From assembly GCA_017439555.1 (NCBI GenBank), contig JAFSIZ010000118.1, positions 1 to 43,614 of the forward strand: a DNA stretch of 43,614 bases. The letters run 5' to 3'. Each line of letters opens with the position of its first letter. Position 1 is the first letter of the stretch. The DNA is from Oscillospiraceae bacterium (lineage in GTDB: Bacteria > Bacillota > Clostridia > Oscillospirales > JAAYXM01). The translations under genes were made by a program, and so were the position numbers. The notes beneath the pieces are model-generated. The model did no database searches. It worked only from the letters and a program-made list of their open reading frames with translations, and was not told where the DNA came from. Shown piece after piece: positions 8,937 to 17,052 of the stretch.

Positions 8937-9203
8937 TTACTTACGGAGTCCGAGCTTCGCGACGATTGCGCGATAACGCTCAATGTCCTTCTTCTGAAGG
9001 TAGTTGAGCAGGCTGCGGCGCTTACCGACCATCTTGAGAAGACCACGGCGGGAATGATTGTCCTTGTGGTGTACCTTGAGATGCTCAGTGAGCTCAGAGA
9101 TGCGCTGTGTGAGGATAGCGATCTGTACCTCCGGCGAACCTGTGTCGGTGTCGTGGAGGCGGTTGTTCGTGATAACCTCAGTCTTTTTCTCTTTGAGAAT
9201 CAT
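8937..9203 (-). CDS. rpsO: 30S ribosomal protein S15
   Basis: This 88-residue primary-binding protein of the 30S subunit contacts the 16S rRNA central domain. The start MILKEKK gives the family's usual length; a 23-residue upstream extension of the frame lies in the structured leader and is not coding. Recognisable S15 blocks are [28 protein letters not shown], the MVGKRR loop and the final [19 protein letters not shown] and AGGTG precede the start. It is preceded by its own promoter and a folded leader, and followed by pnp. Confidence 0.98.
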   Translation of the reverse strand: MILKEKKTEVITNNRLHDTDTGSPEVQIAILTQRISELTEHLKVHHKDNHSRRGLLKMVGKRRSLLNYLQKKDIERYRAIVAKLGLRK

Positions 9204-9250
9204 GTCTTTCACCTTTCTCCTTTTTAGATTTTTCGCCTCAGATCGAAGTA

Positions 9251-9331
9251 TCCGGTGGGTGAAGCCCTGCATGGAGCAGGCATTTCTCCGGAAACTGCGA
9301 CTTGGGCCTTCGTAGCATCAGACGAAACTAC
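9251..9331 (-). promoter_or_regulatory. Candidate S15 autoregulatory leader RNA
   Basis: The 140-base rpsO leader can fold into a hairpin closed by CGTAG/CTACG, a hairpin CCTGC-TCCAT-GCAGG (9266-9280) and an enclosing TCCGG/CCGGA helix (9288-9292 with 9251-9255). S15 leaders that mimic its 16S site are known in Firmicutes. That this one binds S15 is inferred from position and structure. Confidence 0.45.
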
Positions 9332-9352
9332 GGCACATTAGCATGCTTAAAT

Positions 9353-9381
9353 ATTCTAACACATATTTTTTCAAATGTAAA
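9353..9381 (-). promoter_or_regulatory. rpsO: rpsO promoter
   Basis: On the minus strand a -35 TTTACA (9376-9381) and a -10 TAGAAT (9353-9358) are 17 bases apart, about 150 bases upstream of the rpsO start. Confidence 0.65.
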
Positions 9382-9401
9382 TACCTTTATGCAAATTATT
9401 T

Positions 9402-10208
9402 TTACAAAAGCAATCCGACAATCTTTTCGACCTGCGCCGGTGTGAGAGTTTGCTTTTTATGATTTGCGATATATTTTAGGATGTTTGTTTCTCCCAGATA
9501 TTCCGCAGGCGTGCCGATATTGACACGGAAATCGTCTGTGCTGCTGCCTCTGTTGATAACAAGCTCGTTTCTTATGCTGAAAACAGGGGTCTTGACCTCG
9601 CCGCCCTTTGCGGTTATATCCACAATTCCCTCTGCACTCGAGAAGAAGACCATTCCCTGCACCCATGTATGCACCCCGTTTTGCTTCAAAAAGCCGGAAA
9701 GGCGGTATACATGTGTCGCGACCTGCTTTGCCGGGTTGTAGAATTCATCGGTATAGACATTTCCGCCGCGTGAGGTTTTCTCCTGCGTCCAATCGTGCTC
9801 GTCAAGCACACCGTAGATTCTGCCGACCTTGTTTTTTGTTTCGACGATAAACACGCCGTTGTTGCCGACTATTACCGAGTCCATCTCGCTGTGTTTCCCT
9901 TCATAGACCACCTCTGCATTCGGTATGACGTGGTATGTATCGGGGAGAACGGAGAGGAGCTTACGCGTGTTAGCCTCGCCCTCTATGCCCTGAGCCAGAA
10001 CATTCGCCTTCGACATAATCGAACCGCTTTTGACAAAGCAGAGCGCCACGCCGACAAAGCCCAGAAAGGCAAGCGGCGAATTGAGCAGGATAAGCGCCAC
10101 AGCAACTACGATGCATATGATTGAATACTTTGAATATTTTTTCGATTTTCTGACAAGCTCTTCATATTCACTCTCAAGATTATTTTTTCTGTCATGGTAT
10201 ATTGCCAT
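9402..10208 (-). CDS. NERD-domain membrane-anchored protein
   Basis: This is a 268-residue protein. Residues 1-27 are charged and contain an ESEYEELVRKSKKYSKY helix. Two adjacent membrane segments span about 29-65. A NERD (nuclease-related) domain follows at about 80-190, with the GxxGE-like GIEGEANTRKLL, the acidic EMDSVIVGNNGVFIVETKN core (D-x7-9-ExK catalytic pattern) and a conserved NP..Q block. NERD domains belong to the restriction-endonuclease-like superfamily; the cellular substrate of such small membrane forms is unknown. The start MAIYHDRK is chosen for AAGGAG six bases upstream. A promoter and a terminator-like hairpin precede it, hinting at attenuation. Confidence 0.82.
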   Translation of the reverse strand: MAIYHDRKNNLESEYEELVRKSKKYSKYSIICIVVAVALILLNSPLAFLGFVGVALCFVKSGSIMSKANVLAQGIEGEANTRKLLSVLPDTYHVIPNAEVVYEGKHSEMDSVIVGNNGVFIVETKNKVGRIYGVLDEHDWTQEKTSRGGNVYTDEFYNPAKQVATHVYRLSGFLKQNGVHTWVQGMVFFSSAEGIVDITAKGGEVKTPVFSIRNELVINRGSSTDDFRVNIGTPAEYLGETNILKYIANHKKQTLTPAQVEKIVGLLL

Positions 10209-10233
10209 AAAAACACTCCTTTTCAGTTTAATA

Positions 10234-10274
10234 TAAAAAAACACCGATTCCGGAGAAAGCCTCCGGATCAGGTG
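10234..10274 (-). terminator. Strong hairpin with T run just upstream of the NERD gene
   Basis: A near-perfect 14-base stem (10241-10255 with 10261-10274) is followed on the minus strand by seven T, forming a textbook intrinsic terminator. It sits between the promoter at 10315-10343 and the NERD start at 10208, so it either ends a ~75-base RNA or attenuates the NERD gene. Confidence 0.7.
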
Positions 10275-10314
10275 CTTTCTTGTTTATACCGTTTGACTTG
10301 CTGTCTTTCATAAA

Positions 10315-10343
10315 ATTATAACACGCCGGACCTATCTCGTCAA
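10315..10343 (-). promoter_or_regulatory. Strong leftward promoter
   Basis: On the minus strand a -35 TTGACG (10338-10343) and a perfect -10 TATAAT (10315-10320) are separated by 17 bases. Predicted transcripts start near 10308 and meet the terminator hairpin after about 35-75 bases. Confidence 0.75.
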
Positions 10344-10378
10344 CCGATTAACTTTTCATTATTTTTTCACAAAAGCTT

Positions 10379-10407
10379 TTTACATTTCATATATAATATG
10401 TTACAAT
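10379..10407 (+). promoter_or_regulatory. Promoter of the SLOG-nnrD-alr run
   Basis: A -35 TTTACA (10379-10384), a 17-base spacer and a -10 TACAAT (10402-10407) lie 30 bases upstream of the first start codon of the rightward gene run. It diverges from the promoter at 10315-10343. Confidence 0.6.
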
Positions 10408-10437
10408 AGATTATATAACATACAGAAGAGGTTTTCG

Positions 10438-10914
10438 ATGGACATTACAACCTGCTCCTTCTCGGGGCACAGAGAAATTTTCAGAATACACGCAGAGTCG
10501 CTTCCGCGCCTTCTTTCAGACATTGTGGACACGCTGATTGAATCCGGCGTAAGCCGTTTCTGCAGCGGAGGGGCTGTCGGCTTTGATTTGCTCGCTGCCG
10601 GTGTCGTGCTTGAAAAAAAAGCACAGGGTGCCGATGTTTCGCTTTCAATGATTCTGCCCTGCCCCGAACAGGCCAAAAGCTGGCCTACCGAAGAAAAGGC
10701 GCTTTACGATAAAACCCTGTCTCTCGCCGATGAGGTAATCTATACATCCGAGCACTATCACCGTTTCTGTATGCACATCCGCAACCAGCGCCTTGTTGAC
10801 GAATCTGATATTCTGCTCTGCTATCTCGAAAAGGAAAGCGGAGGCACGGCAAACACGGCGAGATATGCCGCCAGAAAAAAGAAAAAAATAATCAACCTTG
10901 CAGATCTTCTCTGA
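10438..10914 (+). CDS. SLOG-family protein (DUF1273/YpsA-like)
   Basis: This 158-residue cytoplasmic Rossmann-like protein opens with CSFSGHRE (residues 6-13) and has the nucleotide-site signature FCSGGAVGFD near 41-50. A GGTANTARYA block near 136 completes the SLOG/DUF1273 pattern. SLOG proteins are thought to bind or cut nucleotide-type ligands; YpsA homologues are linked to cell division in Bacillus, but the role here is not known. AGAGG precedes the start. It is the first of a tightly packed rightward series, with 15 bases to the next gene. Confidence 0.8.
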   Translation: MDITTCSFSGHREIFRIHAESLPRLLSDIVDTLIESGVSRFCSGGAVGFDLLAAGVVLEKKAQGADVSLSMILPCPEQAKSWPTEEKALYDKTLSLADEVIYTSEHYHRFCMHIRNQRLVDESDILLCYLEKESGGTANTARYAARKKKKIINLADLL

Positions 10915-10929
10915 TAGGAGGTATTCTTT

Positions 10930-11418
10930 ATGGAAACAAATTCATATCCAAGGCAATTCGTTAAAAAGAAATCTTCTTCAAAAGACTTTTTGAAGAAGGC
11001 ATTTCTTCTCGTTCTGCTTGCAATCATCCTCATATTCGTAGCCCTTTCAGAGTTGCCGGAATATGCGGGCCTCGCTGTTGCGATAGGATCAGTTTTCGTG
11101 TTTACCGCGCTGCTGCGCAATGTTGCCGCGGAATATGAATACAGCGTCCGCGACGATTTGTTCTATGTCGATGTTCTCTACGGTGTTTCCAAGAGAAGGA
11201 CGGAATTCTCCATCGATATTTCCCACATAACGGAGGTATTGCGCCCCGACAGCGAACGTTTTGAGTTGCTTTATACGTCCTGCGATACGCTTGATTTTTC
11301 CTCCTGCGAAACCGCAGAAGGACGTATGTGTTTCTATTGTGAAGAGGATAACCTTATTTTTATTATAGAGCCTGACCGCGAGATTGCAGACGCACTGGTG
11401 GAGGCTGTAAAAAAATGA
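10930..11418 (+). CDS. Small two-span membrane protein, unknown function
   Basis: This is a 162-residue protein. A basic N-terminus (RQFVKKKSSSKDFLKK) leads into two membrane segments at about 21-40 and 44-60. A ~100-residue soluble domain rich in beta-strand residues follows, and could be a PH-like or barrel fold. It resembles short Clostridia proteins of unknown function (possibly the DUF6106 type), a low-confidence impression. TAGGAGG lies ahead of the start. The stop overlaps the nnrD start by four bases (ATGA), so translation is coupled. Confidence 0.6.
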   Translation: METNSYPRQFVKKKSSSKDFLKKAFLLVLLAIILIFVALSELPEYAGLAVAIGSVFVFTALLRNVAAEYEYSVRDDLFYVDVLYGVSKRRTEFSIDISHITEVLRPDSERFELLYTSCDTLDFSSCETAEGRMCFYCEEDNLIFIIEPDREIADALVEAVKK

Positions 11419-12230
11419 TTGAGATAAGACGTGAAAGCATCAATCTCCCTGTTCGCGCAAGGGATTCACACAAAGGAAGCTACGGGAGAGTGCTTCTCCT
11501 CTGCGGCAGCGGAAAATACAGCGGTGCAGCTTATTTTTCCGCGCAGGCTGCCGTAAACACAGGAAGCGGACTTGTCTTCCTGTCAACGCCGCGCAGAATA
11601 CGCCCGATACTCGCAGCAAAGCTCAACGAGCCCATACTCATCGGGCGCTCTGTCAAGGATTTCCGCTGTGATGCAGCGCTTATCGGCTGCGGTCTCGGAC
11701 TCTCGCCTTCGTCCGCGCAGCTTGTCAAATCACAGCTTTTTGCAAAAGCCTCACCCCTTGTTGTGGATGCCGATGCAATAACGCTGATTGCAAAGAACAG
11801 GTTGGCGCTTGAAAAATCTCCGCGCAAGCTTGTCCTCACACCACACGAAGGTGAATTTTGCCGCCTCGTCCCGGATTATGACAGCTCACGCCGAGAAGAA
11901 TTTGCGCAAAACTTCGCAAAGCAAAACAAATGTGTTCTTGTGCTCAAAGGTCACCGCACACTCACAGCGACAGAATCCGGAGAGCTTTTTGTGAACACAA
12001 CGGGAAATCCCGGTATGGCAAAGGGCGGAAGCGGAGACGTTCTCGCCGGAATCATCACCTCACTCATAGGTCAGGGCATATCCCCGTCTGTAGCAGCATA
12101 TACTGGAGTGTGGCTGCACGGCGCGGCAGGGGATGTCGCCGCAGAAAAATACGGCGAATATTCAATGACCCCGACCGATATGCTGTGCACGCTTAAAACC
12201 GTTATGAGGCAGGTGCAGCAGTTGGGGTAG
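11415..12230 (+). CDS. nnrD: ADP-dependent NAD(P)H-hydrate dehydratase
   Basis: This 271-residue ribokinase-fold enzyme repairs damaged S-NAD(P)H hydrate back to NAD(P)H using ADP. KGSYGRVLLLCGS at about residues 20-32 and GNPGMAKGGSGDVLAGI at about 196-212 are the two family signatures, and the Asp in GSGD is the catalytic base. LTPHEGEF near 141 is the third typical block. Only the C-terminal half of the fused YjeF/Nnr protein is present; the epimerase half (NnrE) is absent here, as in organisms where it is encoded separately. It overlaps its upstream neighbour by four bases and is followed eight bases later by a lipoprotein gene. Confidence 0.93.
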   Translation: MIEIRRESINLPVRARDSHKGSYGRVLLLCGSGKYSGAAYFSAQAAVNTGSGLVFLSTPRRIRPILAAKLNEPILIGRSVKDFRCDAALIGCGLGLSPSSAQLVKSQLFAKASPLVVDADAITLIAKNRLALEKSPRKLVLTPHEGEFCRLVPDYDSSRREEFAQNFAKQNKCVLVLKGHRTLTATESGELFVNTTGNPGMAKGGSGDVLAGIITSLIGQGISPSVAAYTGVWLHGAAGDVAAEKYGEYSMTPTDMLCTLKTVMRQVQQLG

Positions 12231-12238
12231 GACGCAGA

Positions 12239-12805
12239 TTGATTTTACCTCTGACAACAATTATAATTCTTCTTTCCTCTTGCGCGGCAGGCTCTGATGA
12301 TGCAGAGGCTGTGGCGGCGCACTTCCGCGCGGTTTCAAAAGCGGATTATCTTGTGCATATCACGTCAAGCTTTCCCGGGCGTGAGCTATCCTTCTCCCTC
12401 GATTATTCCTATAATCGTGACGGAGATGATAAGGTCACAGTCGTCGCTCCCGATGAAATTTCAGGGATGAGCTTTTCCGTGAAGGGAGATGCCGCAACGC
12501 TCGAGTTTGAGGGGGCAATCCTCGAAATGGGCAGGCTTTCCGAAAATTTCCCATCGCCGCTTGCCGCGTTGCCGGCTCTTATAAGAACGTGGAACGATGG
12601 CAATTTCTCAGAGCTTGCAATTACGGAAATGCGCGGAAACGCGGCGTATCTTCTCATTTCGCGCACTCAGGAAAACGAAGAGGAAACAGAATACAGGACA
12701 TGGATTGCAAAAGACGATATGACTCCGCTGTATGCCGAGATTTTTTCCTCCGGCGAACGGATTATACAGTGTGATTTTGAAAGGGCTGAGCAAATTTTAC
12801 AATGA
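12239..12805 (+). CDS. Putative lipoprotein, unknown function
   Basis: This protein of about 188 residues has a short hydrophobic leader and lipobox LLSSC (Cys15), then a soluble domain rich in beta-strands. The fold could be LolA/LppX-like, judging by alternating hydrophobic strands (about 45-185), but this is an impression only. The first available start is TTG, six bases after GGGGTAGGA. The usual basic residues of a signal peptide (GRR) lie just upstream of it, so a non-canonical earlier start is possible. It is coupled to alr by a four-base ATGA overlap and probably acts at the cell surface. Confidence 0.6.
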   Translation: MILPLTTIIILLSSCAAGSDDAEAVAAHFRAVSKADYLVHITSSFPGRELSFSLDYSYNRDGDDKVTVVAPDEISGMSFSVKGDAATLEFEGAILEMGRLSENFPSPLAALPALIRTWNDGNFSELAITEMRGNAAYLLISRTQENEEETEYRTWIAKDDMTPLYAEIFSSGERIIQCDFERAEQILQ

Positions 12806-13944
12806 GTATTTTAAACAGAACGGAAGCATCAGTTGACCTTGAATGTATAAAACACAACTTCCTTGAAATAAAGCGATTCACAGGCAACGCAAGGATGATA
12901 TGCGTCATCAAGGCTGACGCATATGGCCACGGCGCTGTTAAAATCGGCAAGCTCTATGAGGAGCTCGGCGCCGATATTCTCGCTGTCGCCTGTCTTGATG
13001 AGGCGCTCGAGCTCAGGAGGAACGGAATAACCTCTCCTGTTATAGTTCTCGGCGCAACACCAATCCCCTTCGCAAGATTTCTCTATGAAAACAATATAAT
13101 CCAATCTGTTCACAGCTTCTTATATGCAAAGGAGCTGAGCGATGCTCTCGCGCCGCTCGGAATGTGCATAAAAGTACATATAAAGCTCGACACCGGTATG
13201 TCGCGTTTCGGCATAAACGCACACCGCGGCAACACAGAGCAGGCAGCGCTCTCCGCAGAAAGCATCACGAAGCTTCCCGGCATCTGCGCTGACGGAATCT
13301 TCACCCATTTTGCAGAAGCCGAAAGTGATGATTCATCGTTTACAGACGAACAGTTTGAAAGCTTTCTCGATGTTGTCGGAAAACTTGAAAATAAGGGAAT
13401 AACATTTAATTTTTGCCATTGCGCAAACAGCGCGGCTGTGGTAAACTATAAGAAGGCACATCTTAATTGCGTGCGCCCCGGGCTTCTTCTCTATGGCTAT
13501 TCCCCACGCGACAATATGCCGGAGGGGCTGTCCCTGCGCCCTGCAATGACACTCAGAAGCCTCATTGCCGACATTCATCACATAATGCCCGGCGACAGCG
13601 TGAGCTACAACCGCACCTTCACGGCAGAGCGCGAAATGAAAATCGCCGTTGTGCTTTGCGGCTATGCTGACGGTATATCGCGCGCATTGTCAAACAAGGG
13701 ATGTTTCCTCATAAACGGAAAACGCGCACCGATTCTCGGCAACGTCTGCATGGACCTGACGCTCGTCGATGTAAGCGATATTCCCGATGTCAGGCCCTTT
13801 GATGAGGTTGTTATCTTCGGCTCGCAAAACGGCGCGGTGCTTTCCCCTGATGAGCTTGCAAAAATATCCGGCACGATATCATATGAGCTCCTGACCTCGG
13901 TTTCAAAGCGCGTTCCGCGAACATACAACCATTCTCCGGCATAA
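12802..13944 (+). CDS. alr: Alanine racemase
   Basis: This 380-residue PLP enzyme makes D-alanine for peptidoglycan. The PLP lysine is K37 in VIKADAYGHG. DTGMSRFG near residue 130, the second catalytic Tyr in SYNRTF near 269, GYADGISR near 288 and the C-terminal GNVCMDLTLVD near 313 are all present. Length is normal. The start overlaps the lipoprotein stop by four bases. mazF follows 130 bases downstream, an order common in Firmicutes. Confidence 0.96.
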   Translation: MSILNRTEASVDLECIKHNFLEIKRFTGNARMICVIKADAYGHGAVKIGKLYEELGADILAVACLDEALELRRNGITSPVIVLGATPIPFARFLYENNIIQSVHSFLYAKELSDALAPLGMCIKVHIKLDTGMSRFGINAHRGNTEQAALSAESITKLPGICADGIFTHFAEAESDDSSFTDEQFESFLDVVGKLENKGITFNFCHCANSAAVVNYKKAHLNCVRPGLLLYGYSPRDNMPEGLSLRPAMTLRSLIADIHHIMPGDSVSYNRTFTAEREMKIAVVLCGYADGISRALSNKGCFLINGKRAPILGNVCMDLTLVDVSDIPDVRPFDEVVIFGSQNGAVLSPDELAKISGTISYELLTSVSKRVPRTYNHSPA

Positions 13945-14074
13945 TATAAAACGGAGAGCAAATAAAAATTTCAAAAAATTTTCGCAAGGCTGATTAAAAT
14001 ATGTGCGCCTGTGGAAAAATATAGTTGCTGAAAGATTTTTCGGCCACTACATTACCTGCGGAGCGTGAATTTAA

Positions 14075-14428
14075 GTGAACTACAGCATTAAACGCGGAGA
14101 TATCTACTACGCTGATTTAAGCCCTGTTGTCGGAAGTGAACAGGGCGGTATGCGCCCCGTTCTCATAATACAGAACGATGTCGGCAACCGCCACAGTCCG
14201 ACGGTTATCGCTGCGGCGATAACCTCTCAGATGAATAAGGCAAAGCTTCCGACACACATCGAGCTCGGCGCAAAGAATTTCGGGCTTTCAAAGGATTCGG
14301 TTGTTCTGCTCGAGCAGATCAGAACAATAGACAAAACACGGCTGAAGGAAAAAATGGGCAGGCTCGATGACAGCCTTATGCACCGTGTTGACAACGCAAT
14401 AGCAGTCAGCTTCGGGCTGATTAACTGA
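14075..14428 (+). CDS. mazF: MazF/PemK-type endoribonuclease toxin without visible antitoxin
   Basis: This 117-residue protein matches the MazF/NdoA fold throughout: [19 protein letters not shown] at residues 7-25, RPVLIIQND, a conserved [10 protein letters not shown] strand, and [10 protein letters not shown] near 79. MazF cuts single-stranded mRNA at short motifs. The start is GTG, with GGAG 12 bases upstream. In Bacillus the antitoxin gene ndoAI lies between alr and ndoA; here the 130-base gap (13945-14074) has no open frame with a start and no CopG/AbrB-like sequence. The antitoxin is elsewhere, lost or replaced. The next gene follows after 27 bases. Confidence 0.92.
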   Translation: MNYSIKRGDIYYADLSPVVGSEQGGMRPVLIIQNDVGNRHSPTVIAAAITSQMNKAKLPTHIELGAKNFGLSKDSVVLLEQIRTIDKTRLKEKMGRLDDSLMHRVDNAIAVSFGLIN

Positions 14429-14455
14429 TACAGAAGAAACGGGAGGATTTTACAA

Positions 14456-15079
14456 ATGAAACAGAAAAAATGGAAGGCTATAACATCTGCTGTGCTGCTC
14501 GCCGCGCTCGTCGTTGCAGGAGCTCTCGCAATCGCGGCTGAATATGGAACTTCAGAGGACCCTCTGGTCAGCCTGAGTTACATAAACAACGTGCTTGCAC
14601 CTCAGATTTCCGAAAAGGTAGACGAAATCATTGCTGAAAAGACAGGCGCACTTGAGAGTGAGATCGATTCAAAAATCAACTCAATCTCAGGCGAGATTGA
14701 TGACAAGCTTTCCGAATACACTTCAAAGAGCACAGACGAGATAGTCACCGATGCTTTTGTGGAAAGCGTTGCAAACAAGGTTGCGGAAAAGATAGGCTCT
14801 ACGCAGACCTCTTCAAGCTCAACCTTTGCGCTCGTAAAGCTCAACGCAGGCCAGACGCTGACAGCAAAGGTCGGCTGTGAAATCCTTTTGCGCATAGGAA
14901 CTGCAACGTGTGTTTCCTCAGGCACTCCCGGTCTCATCGATATGACGACGGGCGGCGACCTTGCAGGTGGCAAGTCGCTTGAGAAAAACCATCTCTATCT
15001 CTGCACAGTAGACGGAAGGGGCGTCAAGGCAACAAGCAACATCACAGTCCTCGTCCGCGGTCCCTATTCAATATCATAA
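14456..15079 (+). CDS. Secreted or membrane-anchored coiled-coil protein, unknown function
   Basis: This is a 207-residue protein. Residues 1-28 form an export signal or anchor (KQKKWK then a hydrophobic core ending in ALAIAAEYG). Residues 40-110 are polar with heptad-like spacing (ISEKVDEIIAEKTGALESEI) and may form a coiled coil. A Ser/Thr hinge (STQTSSSSTF) leads to a small beta domain at about 122-207 with LNAGQTLTAKVGCEILLRIG. Similar two-part proteins occur next to mazF in Clostridia in my recollection, without a function. GGGAGG precedes the start and a strong terminator follows. Confidence 0.6.
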   Translation: MKQKKWKAITSAVLLAALVVAGALAIAAEYGTSEDPLVSLSYINNVLAPQISEKVDEIIAEKTGALESEIDSKINSISGEIDDKLSEYTSKSTDEIVTDAFVESVANKVAEKIGSTQTSSSSTFALVKLNAGQTLTAKVGCEILLRIGTATCVSSGTPGLIDMTTGGDLAGGKSLEKNHLYLCTVDGRGVKATSNITVLVRGPYSIS

Positions 15080-15095
15080 ACACAAACCAAACGAT

Positions 15096-15137
15096 AAAGC
15101 CGCAAAGCAACGGTAAAACGCTGCTTTGCGGCTTTTT
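15096..15137 (+). terminator. Terminator after the alr-mazF run
   Basis: A 14-base stem (15096-15109 with 15122-15135) around a 12-base loop ends in five T. It closes the rightward unit that starts at 10438. Confidence 0.8.
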
Positions 15138-15164
15138 GCGACCATTTGAAAAGGAGAAGGCAAT

Positions 15165-15713
15165 ATGGAAAAGACACTCCCGCTCTATCTTGGCACATCT
15201 GTAATCGGCTCTGTTGTATGCCGCGAGGAGGATGGGCGCATTCTTCTCCACGCAAAGACCTATGCCACAATCCGCGGAATCTGCCGCGCCTATGTCAAAG
15301 GACGCGACGGCAATCTGCTCATCGGCGTGCTCTCACCTGAGCGCACAAGCTTTTCGGCAAACCGCGCAGTTACCAGAACGGCACTCGCTGATGCCGGTCT
15401 CACATTTGACGGAATCACCTATGCATATGCCCTGTGTCCGGACAAAAAAGCCGGGCTTGATGCCACAGATTGGTCAAAGCTTGAAAACATCCCCGAAATA
15501 CTACATAAGGACAGCGCTGTGCTTTCACTTGCGAAATCGACCGATGTGCTCTGCGACAGCAATTTTTCTCCGACGCGCATCGCCATACCGCTCATAACAG
15601 GCAAGCCGTTTCCACGCCCCGACCTTCTCTGCCTTCTCACACCGAGTGAGATAGACGGCGTGCTCTATGGAGTGCTTGGCATATCAAAAAACGGAACGCC
15701 ACGAAAAATCTGA
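15165..15713 (+). CDS. Hypothetical protein of a Clostridia-specific type
   Basis: This 182-residue protein is one I cannot name. It lacks a signal peptide and membrane segments. Residues 6-75 (LYLGTSVIGSVVCREEDGRI ... LLIGVLSPERTSFSANR) look like a repeated-strand domain seen, in my recollection, at the start of short unnamed Clostridia proteins; the remainder is unlike anything I know. AAGGAG lies eight bases before the start. It lies between the alr-run terminator and the convergent NusG_II gene, ten bases away at its 3' end. Confidence 0.55.
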   Translation: MEKTLPLYLGTSVIGSVVCREEDGRILLHAKTYATIRGICRAYVKGRDGNLLIGVLSPERTSFSANRAVTRTALADAGLTFDGITYAYALCPDKKAGLDATDWSKLENIPEILHKDSAVLSLAKSTDVLCDSNFSPTRIAIPLITGKPFPRPDLLCLLTPSEIDGVLYGVLGISKNGTPRKI

Positions 15714-15722
15714 AGCTCAGCG

Positions 15723-16070
15723 CTATCCGGCGACGGCATCAAATCCGCTCACGCCGGATATTTTTATGCTGACTCTGTTCGGAACACATATGACCGACTC
15801 GCCCGGCCTTGAGATGCGCCCCGTCCTCACGCACACGCTATCCGGGCAATCTGCGCTTTCAACATATATTGAGCCGCCGTCACTTCTGATAACACAGCCT
15901 CCCACCTCAATGCGATGCGTTTCCGAAAGCGGAATATTTGCAACTGTTTTTCCATCGTGGCTGACAATTGCAACACTCCCCTGCCCGGACAGCAGCGGCA
16001 CGAGCCATATCGCGGCGGCGAGAAGCGCAACAAACGCCGCTATTATAAAATCACCTGCGCGCGGTTTCAT
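15723..16070 (-). CDS. NusG domain II-containing exported protein
   Basis: This 115-residue protein has a short N-terminus (MKPRAGD), one membrane segment at about 9-29, then a beta-rich NusG_II domain. The domain shows the family's CPDSVCVRTG.I.RPG.SVICVPN pattern at about 73-95, with two closely spaced cysteines. The start MKPRAGD is chosen because AGGGG lies upstream; the longer frame would overlap apbE further. It overlaps the apbE stop by 20 bases. NusG_II proteins often pair with ApbE and flavin-dependent redox modules in anaerobes, but no Rnf or Nqr genes are in the window. Confidence 0.8.
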   Translation of the reverse strand: MKPRAGDFIIAAFVALLAAAIWLVPLLSGQGSVAIVSHDGKTVANIPLSETHRIEVGGCVIRSDGGSIYVESADCPDSVCVRTGRISRPGESVICVPNRVSIKISGVSGFDAVAG

Positions 16071-17052
16071 AGCTATACCCCTTTCCGCTCTCGGGAGCAA
16101 AGGCATCCGCAACACCTTCGGTCACGGTTACGACACCGTCTCTGCCGACAAGCACAAGCTCAAAACCCTCTCCTTCTCTCCAGAAGCTGAGAGCCTTCTC
16201 TTTACCCATTACATAAAGCGCCGTTGAATATGCATCACCGACAACGCCGCTTTCACATATGACCGCCACCGCCGCAAGATCACTCTGAGCAGGGCTGCCT
16301 GTTTCGGGGTCCATTATATGATGATATCTCACACCGCTCTGCTCAAAATACCTCTCATAATCTCCCGATGATATGACAAACCTGTCGCTCAGCAGAAGCG
16401 TTCCGAGCCAGCTGTTTTCTCCGCCGCGAGGGTCTCTTATCGCAACTCTCCAAAGCTCTCCGTCGGGCTTTTTGCCATGAACATACACGTTTCCTCCGAG
16501 CGATATGACAGCACCTTCAACCTCCTGCTCTTCAAGCACAGATTTTATCACATCCGAAGCATAACCCTTTGCAACAGCACCGAAGCTGAGCCTTGCGCCA
16601 CCTGAAAGCCTTATCACATCCCCCTCGATGGCGACATTGCCAATATCCGATGCCGCAACAGCGTTTTCTTTCTCAGCCTGCGACGGTATGTAATTCTTGC
16701 TTCCGATTCCCCATAGATCAATTACGCTTCCGAGAAGGGGCGAAAAAGCTCCGTTTGTCTTTTCATACAGCTCAAGGGAGCTTCGCAGAAGAGCTTCTGT
16801 ATGCCGGGACGCTTTTCCTTCTCCATTCCGGTTTATATCATACACCTCACCGTCATATGCAGAAAGCACGTTATCCATATCATAAAGCTCTTTGCATATC
16901 AAATCTGCTGCAGCCTCATTTTTCGGAATAAGGCGTATTGACGCGACAGAATCCATCACATATATCTGCCTTACGCTCTCTCCTGCTCCGCACGATGCAA
17001 GCAGGAGCAGCATAGAAAATATACATATTATCGCAATTTCCCGTTTAAACAT
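16051..17052 (-). CDS. apbE: FAD:protein FMN transferase, lipoprotein
   Basis: This 333-residue exported enzyme covalently attaches FMN to Thr or Ser of target flavoproteins. A signal peptide ends in the lipobox LLASC (Cys21). Family blocks are LSFGAVAKGYASD near residue 155, ISLGGNVYVHG near 185, SSGDYERYF near 230, HHIMDPETG near 245 and GDAYSTALYVMG near 272 (flavin and Mg sites). GGAG precedes the start. It is followed by the overlapping NusG_II gene. The target flavoprotein is not encoded here, so the acceptor is unknown. Confidence 0.92.
   Translation of the reverse strand: MFKREIAIICIFSMLLLLASCGAGESVRQIYVMDSVASIRLIPKNEAAADLICKELYDMDNVLSAYDGEVYDINRNGEGKASRHTEALLRSSLELYEKTNGAFSPLLGSVIDLWGIGSKNYIPSQAEKENAVAASDIGNVAIEGDVIRLSGGARLSFGAVAKGYASDVIKSVLEEQEVEGAVISLGGNVYVHGKKPDGELWRVAIRDPRGGENSWLGTLLLSDRFVISSGDYERYFEQSGVRYHHIMDPETGSPAQSDLAAVAVICESGVVGDAYSTALYVMGKEKALSFWREGEGFELVLVGRDGVVTVTEGVADAFAPESGKGYSYETARR

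Noticed and set aside
10234-10317. 27-codon leader peptide between the TATAAT box and the NERD gene
   Set aside because: Its ATG lies only three bases after the -10, upstream of the expected transcription start, and its codons coincide with the terminator stem, so the open frame is probably chance.
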